A DNA stretch of 64,000 bases, from NCBI RefSeq assembly GCF_039555335.1, contig NC_092629.1, positions 27,862,775-27,926,774 on the forward strand. Reading direction: 5' to 3'. Source of the DNA: Amphiura filiformis (lineage: Eukaryota > Echinodermata > Ophiuroidea > Amphilepidida > Amphiuridae). Within the stretch, counting starts at the first letter, position 1, and every line of letters begins with the position of its first letter. The notes beneath the pieces are model-generated. The model had not been told where the DNA came from. It saw only the letters and a list, made by a program, of their open reading frames with translations, and did no database searches. This document shows positions 22,690-32,528 of the stretch, piece by piece. The position numbers and the translations under genes were made by a program.

Positions 22690-23180
22690 CGAAAAAAAAC
22701 TTATTCCCAAATTTAAAGCCATAACATTTTCATACAAAATAGATTAGTATTTCTTTGCCATAAAATAGCTTTTACTGTCAGATATATCCCTTTAAATTTG
22801 AGTCAAGAAAATTGGAAATTACTACCCGCGCTGATGTCGCCAATTACATATCACTCATTCGGTCGTGTTACGGTACGATCCTTTGTTGTGTAGATCACCG
22901 TCCTGCACCCCATGTATGTACTGTGTTATGAACATCGCGTATGCGTTCCACTAATATTTCCATCGTAATAATAAAACGATGGTTCATGCATTTTATTCAA
23001 AATCTTGGATTTTGATAAAACTACGTACAGCACCTAGGATCTTGATTTTGCAGGGTATGTTGGTTTAATTACGTACAATATAATCGTGTAAAAAACAGAA
23101 TTTTGAAAATATTGAGGGCGTCCTCTCCTCAGCAAATGTTATACAGGGATGTTACATTAAATGTGGCTTTAAGTTGAATC
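22690..23180 (-). repeat. Dispersed repeat family A, copy 2
   Basis: Reverse-orientation relative of 660-1078. Shared blocks include 'agcacctaggatcttgattttgc', 'ctcagcaaatgtta' and 'ttactgtcagatatatcc'. Copy 2 differs by indels, so both copies are old. Confidence 0.6.
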
Positions 23181-23184
23181 CACA

Positions 23185-23985
23185 AACTAGGGGAAGTGGG
23201 GCAAATTGGTCTACCTAATGTCCCATTTTGACCCACCAGATTTTACTCGGCTATAATACTAATACCCGCCAACTTGCGACAAGTGACCACTACAAAACAA
23301 AATGTACATCACCAAGAGTCTAGTAGACTTACGTTTCACAAAAATTGGTGCCTGTCGGCCTCCGGCTTCATTTTATTAAGGTGTCTTTCCATTTTACCCC
23401 ACTGCACAATTTTTCTGTAAAGAAGCTGGGGTAAAATGGGACAGCTGGGGCAAAATGGGACGCCATTGATTTAGGGGTGGTGCAATAATTATGTGTACCC
23501 CCGGGGTGGTGAATTATAGGGGCAGGCCAAAGGGGGGGCAAGCATTTTTTGGCAGGTCAAAAGGGGGTCAAGCGATTTTGGCAGGTCGAAAGGGGGGGCA
23601 AGCAATTTTTGGCACAGATATTTTGGGTACCATTTTATATTACACCCTAAATTTAATTGGAAGGGTGGCTTAGAAGTTATTTTTTAGTTTGAGAAACACT
23701 AATCCGGGCCATTGATTCAGATATTGAGCCACAAGTCGTGACCTCTGCTTAGACATAACAAAAAAATGGAATACTTATTTTGATGTGTTAAGCTTACGGC
23801 CCTCAGAAGTTCCTGTTTAATGAAGAATGGTACTTTTAAACGGTTGGAAATATAAATAGACATTATATCAAAGTTCTTTTGTTGCAAAAATGGGCAAAAT
23901 GTGACTAAAAGGTATAAAAGTATTTCCGAAATCACTGTCCCAAATTACCCCGTGTCCCAATTTGCCCAAAGTTACCTCTACAGCA
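23185..23985. repeat. 'ggggcaaattgg' repeat element with a nested G-rich repeat
   Basis: The ends 'agtggggcaaattggtct' (23209-23226) and 'cccaatttgcccaaag' (23956-23971) are inverted relative to each other, and the interior has repeated 'gggcaaaatggga'/'cattttaccccac' phrases. A nested G-rich segment (about 23475-23650) has three 'ggcaggtcaaagggggg-caagc'-type tandem units and resembles 26240-26340. It is non-coding. Confidence 0.5.
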
Positions 23986-24139
23986 GTACTGCTCTAGACC
24001 ACTGTTGTAATTTCATTCTGAAGTACCAGAACGTAATTCAAATTTGACGATATTTTTACTAAATGAATTAATCTGCAATAAATTTTTGTACATATCAACA
24101 TTATGTAGCCTGACTGGTTTCAAAAAGACCAAAGTCACC

Positions 24140-24790
24140 AAGTCACACCGACATCGCCTGGCTAATAATTATTTGATGCAGAGAGATATTAAAATAAATA
24201 CACGGGATCGATACACGTGAATTGCTATGCACGATTTTGATATCAGACGAAAATCTTCGGATACCGGGTTGGAAAATGATGAATATCTCCCGTAAATGAT
24301 TTTTTCTCAAGAAACCAGATGTGGTCTCATACACTTGAAAATATGTGTTGAACAGATATGATAGTCGTTAGTCTGCGCTTTGAAAAACTAGCGTGCGTCT
24401 TGAGCTGAAAAAGTGACCAAAATTCAGATTTTATATAGCGCAGCGTAGACCCTCGTGGAGGTAGTCTCGGGCCAGACTGTATGTGGCTATGAAGTATGAT
24501 ATGAACATACAGGATCGACGAGTGTCAGACCGACTGACACAAACTGACTGCATAGGAGACTTATATCGTAAAGGCAGTTTAAAAGCATGACATTGGCGTA
24601 TGTATGCTCGCTGACCGTACAGAGGTCAGTCACAGGCTAATGTCACTAGCCTTAGTCGGATGTCCTTCAGCCTATTATGTGTTTAAAAACTGTTAAACAG
24701 GTGGGAATACAATGGCCATTCGTGGCTGTGGATTCACCCTACCATGGCATTTTCTGCCAGGAAGATATCGGGGCGATGACATTGTGCAAG
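24140..24790 (+). repeat. Tandem segmental duplication, copy 1
   Basis: Nearly identical to 25140-25700 over the first about 240 bp ('cgcctggctaataattattt' through 'gaacagatatgatagtcg'). Similarity resumes at 'gtggctgtggattca-cctaccatgg' (24722 against 25632). The offset is about 1 kb, later shortened by indels. It is non-coding. Confidence 0.85.
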
Positions 24791-25139
24791 TGGTGTAAAA
24801 ATCTCAACTTTTTTTAGAGAGGGGGGAAGGCAGTGCCGTACTATTATGCTGACTTTCGTATTCGGCGAGGAGGACGATTTCGACCTCCTGGTTTGTTTAC
24901 AAACAGAGAGGTAGACAAAAAACCGTTCCGCTTGTCCAAATACTCAAGTATCAGAAGGATGATCCACAATAGCGTGATTCACGTAACATGAATAGGGATT
25001 ACAAAGCTGTCACGTAGAGCCATGTGCTTCTATTGTCCAATTTGCCATCAAGATTTCATATGGAAACAGTTCAGACCCAGAACAGGATCATGTCAGAATT
25101 TTTTGTTCTGGGTCTGATTCTTTGGACTAGGGGGGGGGG

Positions 25140-25700
25140 CACACCGACACCGCCTGGCTAATAATTATTTGGTGCAGAAGGGACACTAAAATGAATACAC
25201 GGGATCGATACACGTGAATTGCTATGCACGATTTTGATATCAGACGAAAATCTTCGGATACCGGGTTAGAAAATGATGAATATCTCCCGTAAATGATTTT
25301 TTCTCAAGAAACCAGATTTGGTCTCATACACTTGAAAATACGTGTTGAACAGATATGATAGTCGCTAGAATGCGCTTTGAAAATTGGCCGTGCGCTTTGA
25401 ACTCAAAATCTAACCAAAACTCTAATTTTATATTGCGTTGGTCCAGTATGGCTACAGCGTGTAGTACAGCTGCACTCACTACTAGGCAGTATAAAAGTCG
25501 ATGACCATTGACCTCAAGCTTATTCACGCACAACCAAGATCAATACCCGGCTATTGTGAGTAGCCTTAGTCATGTCCCTCGACTAATTATTCGTCTCAAA
25601 GAGCTTCAAAGGTCTGAACCAAATGGCCAATCGTGGCTGTGGATTCAACCTACCATGGCGATTTCTGCCATGAAGATATAGGGTCGATGACACTGTGGTG
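25140..25700 (+). repeat. Tandem segmental duplication, copy 2
   Basis: Partner of 24140-24790. The inter-copy region contains G-runs and the copy ends at a (TG)n plus G9 microsatellite (about 25697-25729). Confidence 0.85.
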
Positions 25701-25729
25701 TGTGTGTGTGTGTGTGTGGGGGGGGGGGT

Positions 25730-26499
25730 GACTAGATCATGAAATTCCCATCTAATAAAAAGAGGAAACACACCATGATTCATGACAGGGCCTCCAACAC
25801 AAAATTACACATTTTGCTTTTTTTCTCTGTCATGAACAAAACGTATTTAATTAAGTAAGCTTATTCTGCAACTTTGCACTAGTAGTTGTCGAATTCGGCA
25901 CCCCATATCGCAATCCCAATATAAAACTTTAATTACCTTGCTAATCCAGTGAATTGCGATGCTAGATTATGTCTTCCACAACTTGCCTGTAAATGTTGGA
26001 ACCCCGATCTTGAATTGATTCGCGTGAGTTTGGGTAATAACCTCCAAAGTTTATGAGACTGAAGTATAGAAGCCATGCATGCATTCATGGTGGTGATGCA
26101 GAAGTTGCACACACGGACGAACATGACGGGATTTTCCCATTAACGGTAGCCTAAGTCCATGGATATTGTCTTTCATAAAACTTTACGCACTCATCACTCT
26201 TGGACTGATATTTCAATTAGCTATATTGCCTATGGTGCAATCCAGGGGGTGCAATAATCAGGTGTACCACCCGGGGTGGTCAAGTATAGGGGGGCGCAAG
26301 GGGCAAAGATTTTTTGGCAAGCTCCCCCAAAAAAAGGGAGGGCGGATTATGGAAGGGTACATACAGCGGGGGGTCTCCCGCTTTTTTTCAAGGTTCCTTT
26401 TCAGCGTTAACCATTGCGTAGCCGTATACGCGCGCGACGTCATGCGTGTGCATTGGACCTTGCGGTGCAAAATAATATGCACGGGGCTAGCACTAGGAC
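25730..26499. other. Gene-free stretch left of the LTR element
   Basis: Contains a G-rich repeat fragment at about 26240-26350 ('gggtgcaataatcaggtgta', 'ccggggtggtcaagta') related to about 23475-23560. No gene was recognised. Confidence 0.45.
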
Positions 26500-26504
26500 T
26501 AGAC
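26500..26504 (-). other. Target-site duplication TAGAC
   Basis: A five-base direct repeat, 'tagac', precedes the LTR here and follows the other LTR at 30581-30585. This is the expected footprint of an LTR-element integrase. Confidence 0.9.
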
Positions 26505-26681
26505 TGAAGTAATATACAGACACGGTTCTGATATATAATAATGATATTTATTATCACTGCCCTGGTATGATGTTCATCATGATTGGTCTTAAGTTTTGGC
26601 TGCCCAGATTAGGGCGCTTCACACCTAGAGTTCTGTGTACGCTTACGCGTAAGATAATAGTTCCTGGATGATATCACAACA
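26505..26681 (-). repeat. 3' LTR of gypsy element
   Basis: 177 bp. On the element's strand it begins TGTTGTGATATC and ends TATTACTTCA. It matches 30404-30580 throughout by eye. Confidence 0.93.
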
Positions 26682-26695
26682 TCCCCCTTTCTTTG
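26682..26695 (-). other. Polypurine tract of gypsy element
   Basis: Minus-strand 'aaagaaaggggga' directly abuts the TGTTG start of the 3' LTR, the expected place for plus-strand DNA priming. Confidence 0.8.
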
Positions 26696-27106
26696 GATTA
26701 GCACACTGGGGAATAAATTAAAATCATCAGATGTGAAATATGTTGAAAAACATTCTAATGGCAGTTGTATTGAATGTGATTAAATTGTGGTTACTAATAT
26801 TAATTAGGATCAAAAGTTTAAAATTTGTTGTATGAAATGCAGTGTATATTTGCGATTTAACTTTACCACTAAATTTTGATTTTGCTTAATTAATTTGAAT
26901 GTCATGTCTGCGTTGTGTATTTGCATCTTAGTCAATTGTGAATCATTTATGCACAACACTTTAGTAACAAATTCTAACATATAACAAGTAACGATTACAA
27001 CAACTTGTTAGAACAGACAAATACACGTAAACAACAGTGCTGCTGTTTCTGCATTCAAACAACCGATACGCTTGCAGCATACCGTGCAGATGAGGACACA
27101 TACCAC

Positions 27107-29060
27107 TCACATTTCATCTCTGAGTCGTTTTGGTTTACGGCTTATGCGTCCAGATCTGGTTCGGATTTGTTGGTCTGGCGGCTTAGGATCTGCTTTCTCC
27201 TGCTGTGGTTGGGCGTCCTTGTTTGTACTATGCGCAAGTAGGTCTGGTGCGAAATGCACGTGTTTGGAGATACTTGTGTCTTTAGGTGCGTTCTTGCTAC
27301 TCTCCTTGACAGCACTTGGCACTTCGCGAATCTGCGACCTGTTTCTGCGTATCGTTGCCCCTCCTGGTGTTTCCACCTCATATGATCGTGGTTCCTTGCA
27401 GAGTCTAGTGATTTCTGCTTTGTTCCACTTGCCTTGCTGGTCTTGCAACCTTACTTCTTGTCCAACGTGAAGTGGCGGAAGCTCCGGACCAGCACTCCTG
27501 TCATGATCCTCTTTCATCTTCTCCTTTTTCTGGTGGAGTTTCTCTGCAATGTCTTGTGCTTGTTGCAGATTTCTAGGGTTCTGGTAGCTCGGTAGCGTTG
27601 TCCTGATTTGTCTTCCCATCAATATCTCTGCTGGAGATGGGAGATTGGAATCGATGGGTGTTGCTCTCAAGTTCAGCATGGCTACTTGTAGATCTTGTTT
27701 GGTAGCTTTGCATTTTTTGATCAATGCTTTCACTGTTCTAACAGTGCGTTCAGCTAGTCCGTTCGACCTGGGATACCTGGGTGAAGAAGTTGTATGCTTG
27801 ATCGCCCATTTCTCGCACATGGCTTGGAACGGTTGTCCTGTGTACTGGGGTCCGTTGTCAGACATGATCTCTGCTGGTGCTCCCAGTAGGCTGAATGTAG
27901 CCGCTGCTGCCCGTGACACCGTCTCGCTACGGGTGTTGGTTAGTTTGTGTAGCACGGGAAACTTGGAGTGGTAGTCTGTGATGAGAAGGTAATCTTCGTC
28001 ATCCAGAGTGAACAGATCAGATGCTAGTTTGGTCCATGGGGTTGTTGGTATCTCGTGAGGTTCCAGTGGTTCTTTCCGTTGGCTTGGTTGGTTTTCCTGA
28101 CATAACGCACAGTTTTTCACGAGGTTTTCTATATCCTGGTTGATTCCAGGCCAGTATACCGACTCTCTAGCCAGTCTTCTGGTCTTCTCTATCCCCATGT
28201 GACCTTCATGGAGTTGTGTAAGAATGTCCTGGCGTATTGGCTCGGGTATCACCACTTGGCATCCTTTGAATATTACTCCATTGGACACACCTAGTTCGTC
28301 CCGACATCCCCAATATGGTCGGATGTCTTTTGGAAGTTCCTTGATGGTGTCTGGCCACCCATTGTTGATCACTTGTCCTAGTGTTCTAAGGACTGGGCTC
28401 CGTGCAGTTTCTTGCTGCATGGCTTCTTGTTTGTTGCGACCGAAGTTGATCAGATCGACTTTGTATACATCTTCCACATCGTCACAGTCTACGCCTTCGA
28501 CTTGGATGTCTAGTGGGATCTCTGCTGATTTATTCGGGTTTGGCAGGCGACTTAGTGTGTCTGACAGTACCATTTTGCTCCCTGGCTTGTACACCACCTC
28601 GAAATTGTATCCCTGGACCTTGACTAGTAGACGCTTTAGTCGAGGTGGTGCACTTGCCAAGGGCTTTTTGCATATCATTTCCAGTGGTTTGTGGTCGGTT
28701 TCCACTTTGAAGTTGTTCGCAAACAGGTATGTATGGAATCTAGTGATTTCAAACACAAGTCCGAGGGTTTCTCGCTCGATGTTTGAGTAGCTGGATTGGC
28801 ATTCAGTTAGGCTTTTCGAAGCAAACGCAACAGGTTTGTTGTCTTGTAGCAAGCATGCGCCTAATCCTTTCTGTGATGCATCTACTTCCAGAGTGGTAGG
28901 TTTCTCAGTGTCGTAGTATCGTAGATACGTTTCTGCTGACATGAGGCTCTTTAGTTCTTCATAGACTGATTGGTGGTCTTCCTGCCACAGGAAAGGTATA
29001 TCCTTTTTCAGCAAGTCTCTTAGCGGGTTAGCTTTCGTTGCTAAATGTGGTATATATCTA
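27107..29060 (-). pseudogene. Gypsy pol 3' part: RT end, RNase H, integrase
   Basis: Open from the RT thumb (R-Y-I-P-H-L) to TGA at 27107. RNase H shows T-L-E-V-D-A-S, S-N-I-E-R-E-T-L and T-D-H-K-P-L. The integrase zinc finger shows the H-x4-H...C-x2-C pattern (H-E-G-H-M-G to C-A-L-C-Q). The catalytic core shows D (A-S-D-L-F-T), D (M-S-D-N-G-P-Q-Y) and E (N-G-L-A-E-R-T-V). A GPY-like barrel around V-G-Q-E-V-R-L-Q and a basic tail (R-T-R-S-G-R-I-S-R-K) follow. No internal stop occurs, so this half looks freshly functional. It is out of frame with the upstream RT portion. Confidence 0.9.
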
Positions 29061-29913
29061 AAAATCGCTGAAGATCTTCCTTGTCTTGAGGTGTTGGCAT
29101 AGCTTTCAGATCTTCGACCTTCTTCGGGTCCGGTTTGATACCGTCGGCCGTGTACACTGATCCGAAGAAGCTGATTTGGCTCTTGCGTATGGTGCATTTC
29201 ACACTGTTAAAAACTAGACCTTCTTTCTTGGCCACCTCCATCAGCTGGACTAGGTTGTTATCGTGTTCTTCTAGGGTTTCCCCAAAGACTACGATATCAT
29301 CAGCTATGCACACACATCCGGGAACCTGCTCCACGATCCTGTCCATCTCCATCTGGAAGATGTCCTGGCTTATGGACAAGCCAAATGGGAGTCTGCGGAA
29401 ACAGTAGCGTCCAAATGGTGTGCGGAAGGTGGTGAGGTCTTGCGAATCCTCCGCAAGGTGGATAGACCAATAACCGGCCTTAGCGTCTAGCTTGGAAAAG
29501 TGTTTAGCTTTTGCGAGCTGTGGATTGATTTCTTCTAAGGTGGGCATTTTGTGTGGACACCTTTTGAGGCTATTATTGAGGCGCTTAGGATCCAAACACA
29601 CCCGCAATGTCCCATCCTTTTTGACGCTGGTGGTGATGCTGCTGCACCAGTCAGTGTGGTAGTTCACCTTCCTTATTATGCCTAGCTGTTCCATCTTGTC
29701 TATTTCGTCCTTTAGTTTGCCTTTCAGGTGGACTGGATACTTCCGAGGCGCGTCAACCGACGGTGAGGCGTCCTCAATAAGATGGATCTTGGCTTTGCGT
29801 TTGAAGTTGCCAATTTTGTCAAACTGGGCAGGGTATTCAGTCTTCAAGTCTGCCACGGTGTTGATGTTGATGGTATTGATGCTGTTTGCATCAACTGCAG
29901 GGCTATTTGCCAT
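29041..29913 (-). pseudogene. Gypsy pol 5' part: reverse transcriptase
   Basis: RT fingers and palm: L-G-I-I-R-K-V, L-R-V-C-L-D-P-K-R-L-N, F-S-K-L-D-A-K-A-G-Y-W (metal-binding D), R-L-P-F-G-L-S and C-I-A-D-D-I-V-V-F-G (catalytic D-D). The frame fails right after L-Q-R-F-L, where relatives have a further loop before the R-Y/F-I/L-P-H-L segment. A small frame-breaking deletion at about 29060 leads to a stop at 29041. The protease normally encoded upstream is missing. Confidence 0.88.
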
Positions 29914-30019
29914 TAGAATGTTTTTCTTTGTCCGTCACTTCTTTGTCCAACATAGTTAGTTCGAGTCTTTGTTTAAATAATTTAAACTCCTCGCTTACGT
30001 CTGGTACATCCCAGTTCAT
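29903..30019 (-). pseudogene. Truncated gag N-terminus (38 codons)
   Basis: ATG 30019 opens M-N-W-D-V-P-D-V-S-E-E-F-K-L-F-K, a start typical of metazoan Ty3/gypsy capsid proteins (acidic, with an E-x-F-K-x-F-K amphipathic helix). It continues through D-K-E-V-T-D-K-E-K and stops at TAG 29903-29905, beyond a junction with pol sequence that lies in another frame. The fragment marks the left edge of an internal deletion that removed most of gag plus the protease. Confidence 0.7.
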
Positions 30020-30387
30020 TACTGGATATTTCGAAGCACAGATTTCGGCGACGATATAAAGTTCCTTTATAGTCCGTTATAGTCAAGCGGTAACAAAATT
30101 TCCACCGGTATATTTCCATAAATACGGTACCGAAGGATGTGAGTGTTCGCTTTATATAGTGTGCCTTCGTTACGTGTTTAAAACAAGTTGCAGTTCAATT
30201 CTTGGTTCAACGAGTGACTCGCTCGATAGCAGAATTCGTGGCCTGCGGCGATATTCCCTGTGGCGAGGGATGGTCTGTTGCACTTGACCATGGTGATGTG
30301 GCGATGAGTTAGGAAATTGTCCCGATCTAGACGAAATCCTCCGTTGATTTGGATCAGAGTTCCTCTGTCAAATCCATGGAATTAATC
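30020..30387 (-). other. Leader region of gypsy element
   Basis: About 370 bp between the primer-binding site and the gag ATG, with no long frame. Likely 5' untranslated leader (packaging/dimerisation signals would be expected here), retained in the deleted copy. Confidence 0.6.
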
Positions 30388-30403
30388 CCACATGCTGCCA
30401 CCA
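30388..30403 (-). other. Primer-binding site (putative)
   Basis: Minus-strand 'tggtggcagcatgtgg' immediately inside the 5' LTR. It starts with the TGG complementary to a tRNA CCA end. The priming tRNA was not identified. Confidence 0.65.
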
Positions 30404-30580
30404 TGAAGTAATATACAGACACGGTTCTGATATATAATAATGATATTTATTATCACTGCCCTGGTATGATGTTCATCATGATTGGTCTTAAGTTTTGGCT
30501 GCCCAGATTAGGGCGCTTCACACCTAGAGTTCTGTGTACGCTTACGCGTAAGATAATAGTTCCTGGATGATATCACAACA
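30404..30580 (-). repeat. 5' LTR of gypsy element
   Basis: 177 bp, same sequence as 26505-26681. It should hold the promoter and polyadenylation signals. No specific motifs are asserted. Confidence 0.93.
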
Positions 30581-30585
30581 TAGAC
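30581..30585 (-). other. Target-site duplication TAGAC (right)
   Basis: Partner of 26500-26504. Confidence 0.9.
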
Positions 30586-30689
30586 CTCATACGCTTAATT
30601 TGTAAAAGGAAATCGGAATAGTTTCACTTTGATACGGCGTATCCGTATTCAGTGGAGACCAAGTATGCACCCAAAAGTAGGGCAAGCTT

Positions 30690-30880
30690 TGTTCAAATAG
30701 GGGAGACCGTGGCAAAGTGGACCAAAAAATGTTTGTCCAGCCCAAACAGGATTAGGCCTATGAAGCAAGGGATAAATTTCTATTGCATAGTTCTGAGTGG
30801 GGTCTGTTTCCGATGTTCCACTTTGCCCCATCCACGTTGGACATGTTCCACTTTTGCCCCGACAAAGTGAGATTTCTCCC
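30690..30880. repeat. Short inverted-end repeat ('tggcaaagtggacc')
   Basis: 'gggagaccgtggcaaagtgg' at the left is mirrored by 'ccacttttgccccgacaaag' at the right. Style and wording resemble the 23185-23985 element. It is non-coding. Confidence 0.45.
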
Positions 30881-30951
30881 AACATGCATCACTATCATGT
30901 ACATTTTTGTACGCTCATGTATGCTACCCCTGTTACCATGCATAGGGAGAC

Positions 30952-31612
30952 TTAAGGGAAGGGGTATGAACGTTTGGACAGTATTTATTGTGGGACATTA
31001 GAGCACATCAGACATATCGAATTGCATTCTAAATATGAAGGATGTCCTTCTGATATCAAATAATTTCGATTTTTTGAAATTCGCAATGTAATACACATTT
31101 TATGGCAAATCATTAAAAATTGATATTTTTGATATTTAACAGTACTCGAAATAAACTTTATAAATCTGATGATTTATATTTCAAGTGTATGTAGGTGGGA
31201 TGAAAAGCCGATGATCAATTGAAAATTTTGACCTTTCATATTGAAGATATGGATTTTGTTTCCCAAAACACCAAAATAAAAAAGGTCTTTTTGGGAAAAA
31301 AATCCATATCTTCAATATGAAAGGTCAAATTTTTCAATTGATCGTCGGCTTTTCCTCCCAGCTACATACACTTTAAGAATATATCATTAAATTTATAAAA
31401 TTTACTTCGAGGACTGTTATATCTCAAAAATGTGAAAAATATCAAATTTTATTAATTTGTCATAAAATTGGTATTATATCGTAAATTTCATAAAATGAAA
31501 ATTATTTGATATCAGAAAGACATGCTTCGTATTCAGAATGCAATTCGATAGGTCTGAGATGCTCTCATGTCCCACAAAAATACTGTCGAAACACTCATTC
31601 CAGTTCCCTTAA
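30952..31612. mobile_element. 661-bp palindromic foldback element, TTAA-flanked
   Basis: Flanked by TTAA at 30952-30955 and 31609-31612. The outer ends 'gggaaggggtatgaacg' and 'cactcattccagttccc' are imperfect inverted repeats. Two arms of about 300 bp (30956 to about 31255 and about 31297 to 31608) are mutual reverse complements with modest divergence, separated by about 40 bp. It has no transposase. TTAA targeting is shared with piggyBac-type and some other DNA transposons. The same arms occur in the 13-18 kb array. Confidence 0.85.
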
Positions 31613-31964
31613 GCCCATCTATCAATAATATTGACGAAGATAAACATAATGAAAAACAGACATTTTCTGTAAAAAGCACACCAGGCGGTGGTGGAAGAGA
31701 TATCGTAATTTTTGACGTCGCCATTGGATTAACACATAATCATGAAATCTTCACAAACAATTCTAAATTTGTTAGGTGGTGTCAAAGCAAAATTATCTTA
31801 CTCTAAAACCGTTGGGGTACGACAATTTACCACACTGTACATATGTTATTTTTCAATTTATAAATGCTAACTATGTATTTTGAAAGGGGCTGTCAGCCTT
31901 GTATTTTCGCCAGCCTCGAACGTCACGTGCCGTGTGACCTATGCCGCCTGAAGCACACATGGCT

Positions 31965-32340
31965 ATCTAGCATTGCTATCTACTGTAGATAGCAACATCT
32001 TTGTTCAAATACTAGCTATGTAGCATTGCTATCTACTGTAGATAGCAACATCTTTGTTCAAATACTAGCTATCTAGCATTGCTATCTACTGTAGATAGGA
32101 ACATCTTTGTTTAAATACTAGCTATCTAGCATTGCTATCTACTGTAGATAGCAACATATATTTGTTCAAATACTAGCTATCTAGCATTGCTATCTACTGT
32201 AGATAGCAACATCTTTGTTCAAATACTAGCTATCTAGCATTGCTATCTACTGTAGATAGCAACATATCTTTGTTCAAATACTAGCTATCTAGCATTGCTA
32301 TCTACTGTAGATAGCAACATTTTTGTTCAAATACTAGCTG
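31965..32340 (+). repeat. 53-bp palindromic minisatellite, seven units
   Basis: Seven tandem units of 53 bp (two of 55 bp), counted from 'tactgtaga' at 31981, 32034, 32087, 32140, 32195, 32248 and 32303. Each unit contains the perfect palindrome 'gctatctactgtagatagc' and a constant 'atctttgttcaaatac' spacer. It abuts the inverted terminal segment of the Penelope-like element. Two more diverged units occur in opposite orientation at that element's other end (about 33735-33830). Confidence 0.92.
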
Positions 32341-32520
32341 ACATTTTTTTGGTTCAGGTTCATCAGGTTTGGTAATTAACAAATGAAAAGGTTTTTTTTG
32401 TCAAAACCAGTTGAAGAAACTTACATTTTTTGCTGACAGTTTCGTCAGTGAACCACTGACTTTCTCGAAGCTTGGTGTTGTTGTGATGATCCAACGGCTG
32501 ATGACTGGTGGGAAGTTAAC
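32334..32520 (+). repeat. Left inverted pLTR segment of Penelope-like element
   Basis: Reverse complement of 33586-33740 with an extra about 35 bp ('ggttcaggttcatcagg'). Contains 'ctgatgactggtgggaag', also present in the right arm on the opposite strand. Confidence 0.8.
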
Positions 32521-32528
32521 AAAAATTT

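Larger units (their letters stand above)
26505..30580 (-). mobile_element. Ty3/gypsy LTR retrotransposon, internally deleted
   Basis: A complete two-LTR insertion of 4,076 bp on the minus strand: TG...CA 177-bp LTRs that appear identical, a 5-bp TAGAC duplication, a TGG-starting primer-binding site beside the 5' LTR and a purine tract beside the 3' LTR. The interior keeps only the first 38 codons of gag. It then jumps to reverse transcriptase, RNase H, integrase and a basic C-terminal tail, with a second small deletion in RT. The capsid remainder, nucleocapsid and protease are absent. The domain order RT-RH-IN places it in Ty3/gypsy (Metaviridae). Identical LTRs imply recent insertion, so the defective copy was probably mobilised in trans. 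Confidence 0.93.

Noticed and set aside
27072-27470. Plus-strand frames over the LTR element, including 28224-28790
   Set aside because: Antisense shadows of the gypsy pol gene on the minus strand.
31965-32340. A CRISPR-like array of 53-bp repeats
   Set aside because: The units have no unique spacers: the whole 53 bp is repeated. The context is eukaryotic and beside a Penelope-like element.
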